Below are positions 9,538 through 20,813 of a DNA stretch of 64,000 nucleotides, in pieces (within the stretch, counting starts at the first letter, position 1; each line of letters opens with the position of its first letter). The stretch comes from Phocaeicola vulgatus (GTDB lineage Bacteria > Bacteroidota > Bacteroidia > Bacteroidales > Tannerellaceae), in contig CP091733.1 of NCBI GenBank assembly GCA_022009975.1, positions 885,001 to 949,000 on the forward strand. Reading direction: 5' to 3'. A model generated the notes under the pieces. The model saw only the letters and a list, made by a program, of their open reading frames with translations. It was not told the origin of the DNA and made no database searches. The position numbers were made by a program, and so were the translations under genes.

Positions 9538-10518
9538 TTATTCCATGTGGAAGAGCGAAATTTGTTTGAACCCATTAAGGAAATCGTGGGCGGACATACG
9601 TTTCTTTCCAGCCAACTGCAAAGAAAGGATTCGTAAGAAACCATCTTCCACCGCCACATCAATATAGTTCTTGCCGTCCGTATGAATGGAACCAATGGCA
9701 AAAGAGTGGGCAGCTTCCCGTTTCTCCGTCTGGTAAATCTTAACGGTTTGTCGTTTCTGGTTTTCATCGTCAGATGCCAATTCAGCCCAGGCAGCAGGAT
9801 AAGGCGACAATCCACGTATAAAGTTATAAATGGTATTCATTGGCCGTTTCCAATCTATGCGGCATGTCTCTTTAAAGATTTTAGGAGCCGGACGTAAATC
9901 TTTTTCGTCTTTGTAGAATTGCTCTTGCGGTACGGTTTCAACTTCTCCTTTTAAGATTAAATCAACCGTTTCCGTTACCAAACCCGCCCCCAAATCCATC
10001 AGTCTGTCATGGACAATCCCGACATCATCCGTATCAGCAATAGGCAAATGCTTTTGTCGGATGATCATTCCTGTGTCAATCTCATGCTTTAAGAAGAAAG
10101 TAGTGACGCCCGTTTCTGCATCACCGTTGATTACTGCCCAATTGATGGGAGCCGCTCCTCGATATTGGGGTAGCAACGAAGCGTGCAGGTTGAATGTTCC
10201 TAACCGGGGCATATTCCAAACGACTTCCGGAAGCATACGGAAAGCAACGACAATCTGCAAATCGGCGTTCCATGCTCTCAAAGCCTCCAAGAACTGTTCA
10301 TCTTTTAGTTTCTCTGGCTGTAGTAACGGCAGTCCGACCGATTCGGCATATTGCTTTACCGGACTTGCTTGGAGCACGCTTCCGTGTCTTCCCATCGGTT
10401 TGTCCGGCATAGTGATGACTCCAACTATATTATATCCGCCTTCGACCAATGCTTTCAAACTTTCCACGGCAAAGTCGGGAGTTCCCATATATACAATGCG
10501 TAAATCTTTCTTATCCAT
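9538..10518 (-). CDS. fmt: Methionyl-tRNA formyltransferase
   Basis: A 326-residue cytosolic enzyme that formylates initiator Met-tRNA using 10-formyl-THF. The N-terminal formyltransferase domain starts IVYMGTPDFAVESLKALVEG, contains the catalytic Asn/His/Asp set in FNLHASLLPQYRGAAPINWA and HEIDTG, and the C-terminal OB-like domain starts near RGLSPYPAAWAEL. Length and motifs are normal. It lies downstream of the ClC channel gene on the same strand with a 39-base gap. No frame break. Confidence 0.95.
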   Translation of the reverse strand: MDKKDLRIVYMGTPDFAVESLKALVEGGYNIVGVITMPDKPMGRHGSVLQASPVKQYAESVGLPLLQPEKLKDEQFLEALRAWNADLQIVVAFRMLPEVVWNMPRLGTFNLHASLLPQYRGAAPINWAVINGDAETGVTTFFLKHEIDTGMIIRQKHLPIADTDDVGIVHDRLMDLGAGLVTETVDLILKGEVETVPQEQFYKDEKDLRPAPKIFKETCRIDWKRPMNTIYNFIRGLSPYPAAWAELASDDENQKRQTVKIYQTEKREAAHSFAIGSIHTDGKNYIDVAVEDGFLRILSLQLAGKKRMSAHDFLNGFKQISLFHME

Positions 10519-10557
10519 TTTGTAATTGTTTTTATAAATTCATTGATAAGTATGACA

Positions 10558-12345
10558 TTAATCACCTGAGAAGTTATCGACCAATACTTCTCTGTATGAA
10601 TTGAATATTTTTGATTTGGACATGAATCCCATGTAACGTCCCGTTTGGTCCACGACCGGCAGATTCCATGCTTTTGTTTCATCAAATGTCTTCATGATTT
10701 GATCCATGGGAGTATTGACGATGACTTTGGCAGGAGGAGAAACCATGAACTTCGATACACGGAAGCGGTTGTACAATTCAGGACGGAACATGATATTGCG
10801 GATGTTGTCCAGTAATACGATACCTAACAAGACACCCCTTTCATCCACGACGGGGAACATGTTACGGTTACTTTTGGAAATCACTTTAACCATGTCTCCT
10901 AATGACATCTCCGGAGTTACAGACTGGAAATCCCTTTCGATGATGCTATCTGCACTAAGCAATGTCAATACCGCTTTGTCTTTATGGTGGGTCAGCAATT
11001 CTCCTTTCTGGGCTAAACGCATGGAATAGATGCTGTGCGGCTCAAACATGAGGATGGTGATGTAGGAAACGATGGATACAATCATGAGAGGTAAAAACAA
11101 ATCATATCCTCCTGTCAGCTCTGCAATCAAACACTCCGGTCAGAGGCGCATGCATGACACCTGACATGATTCCTGCCATGCCTAATAGAGCAAAATTCTT
11201 CTCCGAAAGGTACATGGTAGCAGGGAAATAATTGGAAGTGTGTGCGAAGATGAATCCTGCGATACATCCTAAATATAGACTTGGCGCAAAGATTCCACCA
11301 CATCCTCCACCTCCGTTGGTTGCGCTGGACGCAAATACTTTCGTAAGCAAAATCAAATTAAGGAAGATGATGATGCCAAAATAGGAATCATTCAAGGAGT
11401 AGAACATACTGTTGTCCATCAACCCGTAAAACTGTCCGTTCAACAGGTGGGTAATGGTGTCATAACCTTCACCGTAAAGAGGCGGGAAAGGAAAATCAGC
11501 AAACTCAACATGATTCCGCCCAGCATAAACTTGCGCCAAAAGGTCGTCCCGATTTTTCGGAATTGTCCTTCCGTCCAGTTCATGACGCGAGTGAAATAGA
11601 GGGAAACCAATCCGCAGAAGATGCCTAAGAAGATGACGTAAGGAATACGCTCAATGGCAAAAGTCTCCGTCTGTGAAAACTTGAACATCGCTTCAGTCCC
11701 CGTGAATATGTAAGACATCGTAGCCGCTGTGACAGAAGTAATCAGCAACGGAAGGACCGAGGTCATGGTCAAGTCGAGCATCAATACTTCTATGACAAAG
11801 ACCAAGCCTGCGATTGGAGCCTTGAATATACCGGCAATGGCTCCTGCCGCTCCGCAGCCGACCAACAGCATCAGCGTTTTCTGTTCCATTCGGAAAAGCC
11901 TTCCCAAATTGGATCCTATTGCTGCTCCTGTCAATACAATAGGTGCTTCCGCTCCGACAGAACCACCAAAACCAATGGTTACAGAACTCGCCAAAATGGA
12001 AGTCCACATGTTGTGTGGCTTGATTCGGCTTTTACGCTGCGATATGGCATATAAAATCTTTGTTACGCCATGGCTGATGTCGTCTCTTACAATATATTTA
12101 ACGAACAATCCAGCCAATAAGATACCAATTACCGGATAGAGCAAATATAAGTAGTTGACTTGATCTGCCTCGAAATTGACGGATAACAAATGCTGAATCC
12201 AATGAATCAAGTTCTTCAAAATGATAGCAGATGTGGCAGTGCATATACCTACCATAAAACTGACGATTAGAACAAAATGTTTCTCTTTGATGTTGTTCGC
12301 CCGCCAAATAAGAAATTGATAAAACAATCCTTTTTCTGTTGACAT
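10558..12345 (-). CDS. ClC-family chloride channel/antiporter with C-terminal CBS domains (two frame breaks)
   Basis: About 597 residues, inner membrane. The selectivity regions are present: GFGGSVGAEAPIV (GxxGxEGP type), GCGAAGAIAGIFKAPIAG, and GGGCGGIFAPSLYLG. The C-terminal ~150 residues hold a CBS pair (MSLGDMVKVISKSNRNMFPV; TPMDQIMKTFDETKAWNLPV) that usually binds adenine nucleotides. Breaks: near 11488 a four-base T run in the coding strand reads as three (FLFPPLYGEGYD restored), near 11130 a run of five reads as three (GVFLIAELTGGYD restored, same spacing as E. coli ClC). Four bases separate it from the sugar transferase gene upstream, so they are probably co-transcribed. Channel or exchanger mode is not resolved. 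Confidence 0.88.
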
Positions 12346-12349
12346 AATA

Positions 12350-13747
12350 TTAAATTCCTTTCCCAGTTACCACTGTCTTTACTGTATATAGTAAGATGGC
12401 AATATCTAATTTTAATGACATATTCTCGTAATATAACATATCGTAGTACAATCGTTCAAGCATTTGGTCTACGTTCCCCGCATAGCCATATTTTACCATG
12501 CCCAACGAAGTTATGCCTGGCCGCACGTTGTGGAGCAGGTAATAATAGGGCGCATTCTTTACGATTTGGTCGATGTAATACTTGCGTTCCGGACGTGGTC
12601 CCACTAATGCCATGTCGCCTTTCAGCACATTCCAAAACTGGGGCAATTCGTCTAACCGGTATTTCCTCATGATGGAACCAAACGGAGTGATGCGTTTATC
12701 ATCCTCTTTCGAGAGCATCGGTCCATTGGCCTCCGCTCCTGCATACATCGTCCTGAATTTATAAATCAAGAAAGGCTTGCCATGCAATCCGATCCGTTCT
12801 TGTTTATAGAAAACAGGTCCGGGTGATTCCTTTCGTACTCGCCAACCTATGTAAATGAATAAGGGAGAGAACAATATTAAGGCACAAACGGAAATGACTC
12901 TGTCTGCCCACAGCTTGATGTTCCTTTCGGATGGGGAGAAGTTGTTTTCTGTCACTTCTACCAAAGGTGCACTCAAATGGGTGTTGATTTTGACTTTGGA
13001 AAACAGGGAAATCTGTTTGCCAGCCCACACCTTTATCGGGCGTTTGTATGGAAACAACTGATATAGCAAGAGTGATAAGTCTGCTCCTTGCAAAGCTTCC
13101 GTTGCAACCACCAGTTCATCAATGACTTTGGGAATATGTTTGTCATAATCATTGATGTCTCCAAAAGGAGGGAGAAATCTATCTTCAGCGGTTCATTCGG
13201 TGAGACGCGAATGAAGCCAATAGTCTGATAACCTATTTTTGTCAGCTGGTTGGAAATGGAAAGGGCTTGTTCTCCGGTGCCGAAAATCAATATTTTCCGG
13301 ACGATTTTCCCCTCTTTTATGAGCTTTAACAAGCGGTTGGTCAGAAATAATCTAACTCCATACGTTATACAGAAGTGCAAGGCAAACATTTCCAATAGGA
13401 AGTTGTAATAAATTCTATAAGAATCCGGCATTTCGTCAATCACCAATAGGAAAGATGGAAGTCACTCCTAAGACAGACGACACAAATGTCAGCCACATCT
13501 CTGTGATGCGTGAACGATTTAGTGGACGATTGTAATATCCTGAAAAGTAGTAGATGACCAGCCAGAAAAAGGGTATGCACAATTGTCCCAGTAAGACACT
13601 CCGGTAGGTCAAGAAATGCCCCAAAGAGACAAGCTCGTTGTGGGCGACCAATTGATAGTACCGGCATAGGTTGAATGCGAGCCAAACCACCGATGCTGTT
13701 AGGAAATCGGAAATGACATACCTTACTGTTTGCCAGCGTTCACTCAT
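12350..13747 (-). CDS. Polyprenyl-phosphate sugar-1-phosphate transferase, WbaP/EpsE type (two frame breaks)
   Basis: About 466 residues. N-terminal membrane segments (YVISDFLTASVVWLAFNLC; LLGQLCIPFFWLVIYYFSGYY), a Rossmann-like middle domain (KILIFGTGEQALSISNQL) and a C-terminal bacterial sugar transferase domain (ISVCALILFSPLFIYIGW; YKFRTM; MRKYRLDELPQFWNVLKGDM; GPRPE; VRPGITS). Such enzymes start exopolysaccharide, capsule or O-antigen synthesis by transferring a sugar phosphate to undecaprenyl phosphate. Breaks: near 13176 GATTTTCTCC reads GATTTCTCC (restores DFLPPFGDIN); near 13447 one base extra or two missing (IFLLVIDEM restored). No other capsule genes are in the window. Confidence 0.88.
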
Positions 13748-13751
13748 TCTT

Positions 13752-14318
13752 TCATCTTATTATCTGGAACAATCCGCCTTCTCCTAACTTGATGATGCTG
13801 GAAGGAGCAGCCTTGGACAAATCATCTTGGCGGTATTGCACGATGTAATCCACTCCGTTCTTTATGGCTTCTGATATTTCAGAGAAATTGGCAGGTGAAG
13901 GCTCTCCACTCACGTTGGCTGATGTAGAGACTAATGGCTTCCTGAAGCGGAAGCAAAGGTCTCGGGAGAATTGTTCTTTGGAAATGCGGATGCCAATGCT
14001 GCCGTTCTCGCCCAATAAATTGGCTGCCAAGTTCTTTCCTTTGTCATAAATGATTGTCAAAGGTTTGTCTGATGCTTCTATTAAATCCCATGCAATCTCT
14101 GGCACATCTTCCACATACGTTTGTAATTTGACGGGATTATCTATCAAGACTAACATGGCTTTGTTGTCCGCTCTTTTTTTCAGGTCGTACACCTTCTTTA
14201 CAGCCTCTTCATTTGTGGCATCACAACCGATTCCCCAAATCGTATCGGTCGGGTAGAGGATGACTCCACCGTTCCGCATGACTTCGCATGCTTTTTTTAT
14301 ATCTTCTTCTATTGTCAT
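13752..14318 (-). CDS. tsaC: L-threonylcarbamoyladenylate synthase (YrdC/Sua5)
   Basis: About 188 residues. Makes threonylcarbamoyl-AMP for tRNA t6A modification. Visible motifs: NGGVILYPTDTIWGIGCDA, the KxR-type KKRADNKAMLVLID, KPLTIIYDKG and PLVSTSANVSGEP. I start at the ATG at 14316-14318 (MTIEEDIKKACEVMRNG); a longer in-frame start at 14465 would lie upstream of the promoter at 14400-14430 and its extra residues look non-coding. It stops five bases before the sugar transferase start, so tsaC, sugar transferase, ClC and fmt likely form one minus-strand run. Confidence 0.9.
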   Translation of the reverse strand: MTIEEDIKKACEVMRNGGVILYPTDTIWGIGCDATNEEAVKKVYDLKKRADNKAMLVLIDNPVKLQTYVEDVPEIAWDLIEASDKPLTIIYDKGKNLAANLLGENGSIGIRISKEQFSRDLCFRFRKPLVSTSANVSGEPSPANFSEISEAIKNGVDYIVQYRQDDLSKAAPSSIIKLGEGGLFQIIR

Positions 14319-14399
14319 TGTCTTTAGTGATTGTTTTTTATGATTCTGTATATAACAGGTAACAGACTTCTGATTTTCTACCTCTTCTCTGTTGCATTG

Positions 14400-14430
14400 C
14401 AAAGCTAATATATTTGCTTGGTATTCCCAA
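14400..14430 (-). promoter_or_regulatory. Bacteroidetes-type promoter for tsaC
   Basis: On the minus strand TTG, a 20-base spacer, then TAGCTTTG, a full match to TAnnTTTG. Transcription would start near 14394 and leave a leader of about 75 bases to the tsaC ATG at 14318, which supports that start over a longer one. Confidence 0.65.
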
Positions 14431-14482
14431 ATTAATGCAAAAAAAATCTGTAAAATGCATACCAAATTATTAATAATAATTG

Positions 14483-14490
14483 TATCTTAG
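14483..14490 (+). promoter_or_regulatory. Possible -7 box (TATCTTAG) for the SLC13-GH3 operon
   Basis: TATCTTAG matches seven of eight positions of TAnnTTTG and lies 27 bases upstream of the SLC13 start. No -33 element is clear. It is the only candidate in the 199-base divergent gap with tsaC. Confidence 0.35.
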
Positions 14491-14517
14491 CAGAAATTTT
14501 TAGGAACAAATATAGTT

Positions 14518-16307
14518 ATGGAATCAATTCTATTTTTAGGACTAAATCTATATGCATGGATAACGATTGCTACTATCTTTATCATGTTTGGTGTTATGAT
14601 ATGCACGAAGTTACCTGCGGATTTAGTGTTCATGGGAGGAATGACAGTGTTGTTCGTCTCTGGTGTGTTATCAGCGAAAGAGGCTCTTGCCGGATTTAGT
14701 TCCACTTCCGTTGTGACAGTTGGTGTATTGTTTGTAGTAATAGCCGGTTTGGTTCACAGCGGGGTGATTCAATGGATAGTGCGCTATCTGCTTGGAATCC
14801 CTTCGACTTACAACCGTGCGATTGTCCGTTTGATGGTTCCGGTTGCTTTGATGAGCTCTTTCTTGAGTAACACTACCGTGGTCGCTTTGTTTATTAATGT
14901 CGTAAAAGTGTGGGCGAAGAAATTGCATACATCGCCTTCCCGTTTGCTCATTCCGTTGAGTTATGCTTCAGGAATGGGTGGAATTTGTACTTTGATAGGA
15001 ACACCTCCTAACTTGATTATTTCCGGGTTTTATAATGAAGCCAACCATACAGCTTTGAATGTATTCACTACCACTTTGCCAGGTTTGTTCTGTTTGGCAG
15101 TAGGTATTTTGTCTGTGATTGCATTGAAGAAGTTGTTGCCAGAGCGTAAATCACCGGAAGAATCATTTGAGGCAACCTCTGAATATACCGTGGAATTGTT
15201 GGTTCCTTCTGTCTGCCCTTCAATCGGTAAAACTGTATCTGAAGCCGGATTGCAGAATGTCAGTGGCGGTCATTTGATTGAAATTGTCCGTTTTGATAAG
15301 AAATCATTTCCCCCGTGGCGGATGACGAATTTATATTGGGAGGCGACCGCTTGATTTATTCCGGTGAAATAGACTCTATCCTTGAATTGAAACGTTCACA
15401 CCAGTTAGTCAATGCCACTCATCATGTGTTTACATTGCAAGAGATAGAAAAAGGTAGGAAGTTACGTACAGCAACTATTCTTCCGGGGAGTTCGTTGATA
15501 GGAGAGAAAATGGGCGAAAGCGATTATGAAAGTCGTTATGGCATTGTGTTGGTCGCAGTCGCACGCAAAGGAGAACGCATTAGCGAAAGCCCGCGTGACA
15601 TTAAGTTGGAGATGGGTGATACATTGCTGTTTGAATGTTCTCCCTCTTTGAATGCTGAGTTGGCTAAAACTTTAAAGAATGATTTGCGTTTCTTCGATTC
15701 TGAAGACATTCCAAATATCGGAAAGAAGACATTTGTATCTTCCATGATTATGTTGGTGATGATCTTGTTGTCATCATTTAATATCATTCCATTGTTGCAA
15801 TCCTGTTTGTTGGCTGCGTTTGCGATGGTGATAGCACGTTGTTGTACCATCACGCAGGCTCGGAATTCCATTAACTGGAGTATTTTGATGGTCTTTGCTG
15901 GCTCTGTCTGTTTGGGGACTGCCATTGAAAAGACAGGAATTGCCTCTCAGTTGGCTGATGGCATATTGAATGTATGTGGAACAAATCCGATTGTTGTCAT
16001 GACCTGCATCTGCTTTGTGGCAACGTTTATTACGGAATTTATCAGCAATACGGCATGCGCTGCGATGTTTTATCCGATTACTTACCAAGCTGCAGTAGCA
16101 TTGGGAGTGAATCCGTTGACTTTCTGCGTAGCCCTGATGATTTCCGTATCGTCAAGTTTTGCCACTCCGATTGGTTCGCCTACGCACATGTTGGTTTACG
16201 GAGCCGGAGGCTATCAGTTTACAGACTTTATGAAAATAGGCCTTTTGATGAATATCATCATATTGGCGGCAAATATATTTATAGTAACATTGTTGTTCCC
16301 ACTTTAA
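14518..16307 (+). CDS. SLC13/DASS-type anion transporter with RCK_C (TrkA-C) domains (one frame break)
   Basis: About 597 residues. Twelve or so membrane segments flank two cytosolic RCK_C domains. First membrane half: LYAWITIATIFIMFGVMICTK, VMVPVALMSSFLSNTTVVALF and the substrate loop GTPPNLIISGFYNEAN. The RCK_C part includes ILPGSSLIGEKMGESDYESR. Second half ends with FISNTACAAMFYPITY and SPTHMLVYGAGGYQF. The family imports di- or tricarboxylates or sulfate with Na+. The frame breaks at 15301-15303: restoring AAAA gives KKIISPVADDEFILGG. It heads a run of eight plus-strand genes with gaps of about 10 bases or overlaps. Substrate unknown; by context it could bring in a precursor acid for the GH3 enzymes. 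Confidence 0.82.
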
Positions 16308-16317
16308 TTAAAAGAAG

Positions 16318-16621
16318 ATGAAATTAATCATAACAAACGAAGGAGATACATGGACGGGTGTGGCTGAAGGGCGATTGGACACCGTCAGCTCTGCCCAGTT
16401 CGAGAATGATATGCAGCCGTTGCTTGATAATGCAGATAAGAAAGTGGTCTTAGATTGCACGAATCTTGAGTACATCAGCAGTAGCGGTTTGCGTTTGTTG
16501 CTTGTGCTATTGAAAGCATGTAAGGCAAAGGGCGGAAATGGTCATTAAACATATCAATAATGAATTGAAGAGTGTTTTTACCATTACTGGCTTCTTTAAT
16601 CTTTTTACAATCGAAGAATAA
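16318..16621 (+). CDS. STAS-domain protein 1, anti-sigma factor antagonist (one frame break near the C terminus)
   Basis: About 100 residues. SpoIIAA-like fold: TGVAEGRLDTVSSAQFENDM then VVLDCTNLEYISSSGLRLLL with the Ser usually phosphorylated by an anti-sigma kinase. As read, a stop occurs at 16548; shifting frame near 16536 gives VIKHINNELKSVFTITGFFN and a stop at 16619-16621, which is the natural family end. Two bases lost or one gained would explain it. It starts 10 bases after the transporter and is followed by a second STAS gene after 18 bases. Role inferred: partner-switching regulator with the HATPase gene of the same run. Confidence 0.8.
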
Positions 16622-16639
16622 TTAAAAAACAATTAGAAT

Positions 16640-16942
16640 ATGGAAAATTTAGCAACCCAATTAGATGGTCAGGTTTTGACAGTAAAAATAACAGGGAGAT
16701 TAGATACATCAAACGCTCAAGCTTGCGCAACAGAACTTTTGCCTCAATTGGAAGGTGTTCAAACCGTCGTGTTTGATTGCAAAGATTTGGTTTACATATC
16801 TTCTGCGGGACTACGCGTCTTGATTCAAGTGAAGAAGCAGATGAACCATTCCCAAGGTGATGTACTTGTTCGTCACCTTTCTCCAGAGATTCAAGAAGTG
16901 TTCAAAATGACAGGTTTTGACACAATCTTGAAAGTAGAATAA
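16640..16942 (+). CDS. STAS-domain protein 2, anti-sigma factor antagonist
   Basis: A complete 100-residue paralogue of the preceding STAS protein: VKITGRLDTSNAQACATELL, VFDCKDLVYISSAGLRVLIQ and the C-terminal helix PEIQEVFKMTGFDTILKVE. The SSAG motif keeps the likely phosphoserine. It ends eight bases before the ATP-grasp gene. Two STAS proteins in one operon suggests that they either form a heteromer or respond to different kinases (22520 or 55749). Confidence 0.88.
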   Translation: MENLATQLDGQVLTVKITGRLDTSNAQACATELLPQLEGVQTVVFDCKDLVYISSAGLRVLIQVKKQMNHSQGDVLVRHLSPEIQEVFKMTGFDTILKVE

Positions 16943-16949
16943 TAATTAA

Positions 16950-17921
16950 ATGAAAGATTCAGATATGAAAGGTTGGATATTGTGTGATTTCAACAACAAA
17001 GAACAGAATGTTGAAGTACAAAAGGACAGGCAACTATATAATTTGACAGATGATCGAATCGCATTGATGAAGGAGAAGTATGGTGTCGAATTTATAAATG
17101 TCTATGATGTGCAAGTAGAAATTGGCATCTCCGATGACGATTTGATTTGTGTTGGAGGGGAACTTATGAATAAACCAGATTTTGTGTTTGCCCTCTTTGT
17201 CAATTTGGTTCATGGGAATGCAAATCAATCTCATCATATGCGCGTATTGCAATATTTGGAAGACAAGGGAGTATTTTGTTTCCAAACAGCTTCTGTCATG
17301 TCCGTTTCTTCAAATAAGCTGTTGACTACAGAACTCTTGCATAAGGCAGGAATTCCTGTGCCTAAGACTATTTATCTCTCTGAACATACACCGGTTGGAT
17401 GGATTGTGGAGCAGTTAAGTTTCCCAATGGTTGTTAAACCGGTGGATGGCTCTTGTGGTAATGGCGTTTGTCTTGTACACAGCGAAAAGGAGTTGAAGAA
17501 CATAGTCGAACTATATTGTCAGCAAGGCAGGGAATTGTTAGCTCAGGAATACATCGCTACCAGCAAAGGGCGTGACTGGCGTATCACGTTGTGCGGAGAC
17601 AATCAAGTGATTGTTTCCGGAATACGGGATAATTCAGCCGGGGATGATTTCCGTTCCAATTTGCACCAAGGTGGACATTATATACTACAAAAACCGTCAC
17701 CGGAAGCATTTGATATCGCCACTCGTGCGTTTAATGCTTTAAATATGAACATTGGCGGCATCGACTTGTTGTTCGCTCCTGATGGTAAATTTGTGGTTGG
17801 AGAAGTCAATTCCATTCCTGGAGGAAGAGCCGACTTGGTTTATGAAGGAGAAAAAGTAGGTGAACGCTATTTCCGCATATTGTTGGAAACAGCGATGAAA
17901 CGTGTCATGAAACAAAAATAA
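16950..17921 (+). CDS. RimK-like ATP-grasp ligase
   Basis: A 323-residue ATP-grasp protein. The central glycine-rich loop is FPMVVKPVDGSCGNGVCLV around residue 155; ATP and Mg ligands follow in LLAQEYIATSKGRDWRITL and FVVGEVNSIPGGRADLVYEG. The family couples ATP to formation of an amide, peptide or thioester bond via an acyl phosphate. The N-terminal ~110 residues are an unassigned preATP-grasp-type domain. It lies between the STAS genes and a GH3 synthetase, with seven bases to the latter, so both probably act in one pathway. No close characterised relative is recognised; ligand acid and amine unknown. RimK/LysX-like protein modification is an alternative. Confidence 0.8.
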   Translation: MKDSDMKGWILCDFNNKEQNVEVQKDRQLYNLTDDRIALMKEKYGVEFINVYDVQVEIGISDDDLICVGGELMNKPDFVFALFVNLVHGNANQSHHMRVLQYLEDKGVFCFQTASVMSVSSNKLLTTELLHKAGIPVPKTIYLSEHTPVGWIVEQLSFPMVVKPVDGSCGNGVCLVHSEKELKNIVELYCQQGRELLAQEYIATSKGRDWRITLCGDNQVIVSGIRDNSAGDDFRSNLHQGGHYILQKPSPEAFDIATRAFNALNMNIGGIDLLFAPDGKFVVGEVNSIPGGRADLVYEGEKVGERYFRILLETAMKRVMKQK

Positions 17922-17928
17922 ATCTCAG

Positions 17929-19585
17929 ATGAGTTTATGTGATAAATTATTGAATCTCGATAGAAATACATCTATAACTCAGTATTTGGCGAATCTGTCC
18001 AATGCCGATTTTATGCAAGAGGCAGACTCTTTGTTTGAAAAATCGGACGCAATTCAAGAACAGTTGTTGATGCAAATGCTTTCTTATGCGGAAGATTCTA
18101 TCTTTGGACAGAAATATGGTTTTGCCAACATAACGAGTCTCGATGATTTTAGGAAGCATCTTCCTGTGCTTTCGTGGAAGGACTATGAACCTTATGTCGA
18201 GCAGTTGGTAGAAGGAAAAGAGAATGTGTTGTTCCCGGGAAAAGCTACCTTTTTCACCATGACATCCGGGTCTTCAGGTAAAGAAAAATATATTCCAGAC
18301 AATGCCATGTCCGCTTGTGCGCGTAATTTGGTTTTACGGTGGCGCCTCAAGCATCTGTTCAAATTCATTCCTAATTTGATGGAAGGTAAATTCCTGCCAT
18401 TGTCGAATGCTCCGACATTGTCAAAGACTCCTTCCGGGATTCCTTATGGGACGGCTTCGGGACTTACATTGGAAATCCGGATTAGATAAAATAATGGCAT
18501 ATCCGCTCTCTATACTTCTAAACACAGACAACGCCAGTACTGATTATTTGTTGATGCGTTTTGCCATCGAACAGGAGAATGTTCTGTTTGTCTTTGGTAA
18601 CAATGCTGCTCGAATGACAGGATTGGTTCGTATGGCAGAAGAGAATAAAGAGGAAATCCTCCATGATATAGAACGAGGTTCAGTAAAAGAGTCTTTGAAG
18701 TTGGATCCGGCAGTTCGTAAGGAAGTGGAAAAATCATTGAAACCCAATCCTGAACGGACTGCTGCTTTGCGAGCATTGATAGCAGAAGGCAAACCATTTA
18801 CTCCAGCAACTTATTGGAGAAAGATGCGGTTGGCCATGTTTTGGCTCTCTTCTTCAGTCGGTCATTATGTGGACGAGTTGCGTCCTTATTTTGCATCGCC
18901 TGTCCAGTTTATGGATGCCGGTTATGGATCCAGCGAAGCCAAGTTTAACATACCGATGGAACCGGAGGAAAAAGCGGGAGCACTGTCTATCGCAACGGCT
19001 TTCTATGAGTTTATTCCTGTCGAAGGAGGTGAGCCTCTTATGGCTCATCAGCTGGTGATGGGGAAAGAGTATGAGTTGGTTGTGACGACGTGGGCAGGTC
19101 TTTACCGTTATAACATGAAAGATATCATCTGTGTAGATGGGTTTGTCGGAAATACGCCGAAAATAAGCTTTGTCCGGAAGAGCTCTGAGATATTAAATGT
19201 GGTAGGCGAGAAAATACCAGCATCGGCAGTGAATGATTGTGTGCACCAAGTTTTGAAGGAGAAGGGCGTTGCCGTCCGTCAAGTCCAAGTTTATCCTGAT
19301 TTGGAACATCGTCGTTATGCTTGTTATGTGGAACCGATGGAAGGAACTTTGTCTGTCCTTCCGGAATGGGAAGAGGAGATGAATGCTAAATTGGCAGAGC
19401 AGTTCCAAATATTTGAATTCGCTCGTCTTCAAAATCTGCTGAATCCGATGGTTTTGGTTCCTATGAAAGAGGGATGGCAAGAATCTTTGTATGCTAAGAA
19501 GCTGAAATCTGGCATTACGAAGAGCCAATTGAAGCTTCCGGTATTAATTTTAGAGCCAGCGGATGAGATATGGAAAGTACAGTAA
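17929..19585 (+). CDS. GH3-family acyl-acid amido synthetase 1 (one frame break)
   Basis: About 552 residues. The GH3 fold is an adenylating enzyme family, best known in plants for conjugating auxin or jasmonate to amino acids; bacterial relatives mostly lack assigned substrates. ATP-binding motifs: TMTSGSSGKEKYIPDN (motif 1, around residue 115), DAGYGSSEAKFNIP (motif 2), LYRYNMKDIICVDGF (motif 3) and hinge ILNVVGEKIPASA. The frame break near 18473 gives net +1; two lost bases (AAAA to AAA and TTT to TT) restore LENPDLDKIMAYPLS, or one base was gained. It overlaps the MFS gene by 16 bases, a mark of translational coupling. Substrate acid and amine unknown. Confidence 0.82.
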
Positions 19586-20801
19586 CAAATAAAAGCTTCT
19601 TGAGGAGTTGGATACTTGTCGTTTGTGTCGCCTTGATTGTGCGTGCGGCAGGCAATATCTTTCTGCCTTCCATATCCTATATGGCGGCTGACTTGAATGT
19701 GGATGAGGCGGAAGCGACATCTAACTTGAACCTTTATTATATCATTTTGGCGATAAGTTATATTGCATTAGGTCCCATTTGCGATCGATACCAGAAGTCA
19801 AAACTGCTTCGTTTGGGATTGCTTGGTTGTATTGTCGGCTGTGTGCTTAGTGCGTTGGCTCCCAATATTTCCATATTGAATATCGGTCGTTCTATCCAAG
19901 CATTGTCGGCAGGTGTAACAATGCTATCTTCGCAGTTATGGATAAGTGAACATTCAGACAAAAAGAGGATGATGGGACAATTGGCTTGGTTTTCCATGGT
20001 GGCAGCATTGGCTCCTTTGTTGGCTCCGGTTTTGGGAGGTTGCATAGCGGATTGGTTATCGTGGCGTTATGACTTTTGGTTGATTGTCTTGCTAAGCATT
20101 CCTGTCTATATCCTTGCTCTTGATTTGAAGAAAGCAGATGTGCCGATTGGAAAAGAGCAGAAAAATATCACATTGCAATCAATCTTGGGCAATTACAAGG
20201 AAGTGCTGTTGCATTCACCGTTGGAGAAAATGTCTTTTTCAGTCCAATCTTTATATTGGGGGCAAAGTTGCTTTATTACTATTAGCTCATTCCTGTTCAT
20301 CAATGAGATGGGGATTAATGCCACCCAAGTGGGATTGTTGAATGTATTGTTTGTTTGCGGCTTGATATTGGGTAGATTCCCGGCGATGTATTTGCAGAAA
20401 CACTATTCCATCCGGGTTGCTTTTGTTGTAAATTCCGCACTGACGTTAATCACGACCGTAACGATGTTGGCTTATTATTTTATTTATGGTAGCCACACTT
20501 TGGTGGAGATTATCTTGCTCTATTCGTTGCAATGTATCGGGTTTGGCGGTCTGTCTATTCTCGGTATCCGCAATTGCATCGTAGTTGGAAAGAAAACAAG
20601 GGTTCGGCGACAGGCTATTACCATTTTTCCAATCAGGTTTTCTCTTGGTTAGGAGTAGCTTTTGCCCAATATCTGTACCGTTTGGATTTCTCATCTGTTG
20701 ATATATTTCAATGGATGACAGGCATTGTTTTGGTACTTTCTTTGATGGGCACATTCTTCTTTCTGCGAGCTTATTCTTGTTATAAGAGTTTAATTGAATA
20801 A
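19570..20801 (+). CDS. MFS transporter, Bcr/CflA-like drug or metabolite exporter (one frame break)
   Basis: About 411 residues, twelve membrane segments. Start overlaps the GH3-1 stop. The family signature LGPICDRYQKSK (DRxGRR-type loop 2-3) is present, then IGRSIQALSAGVTMLSSQL in segment 4. This resembles the Bcr/CflA drug-resistance exporter group. The frame breaks at 20589-20591: restoring AAAA gives VVGKENKGSATGYYHFSNQV. By position between two GH3 synthetases it likely exports the conjugate or imports a precursor; export fits the family better. Confidence 0.8.
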
Positions 20802-20813
20802 ATATCAGGAACT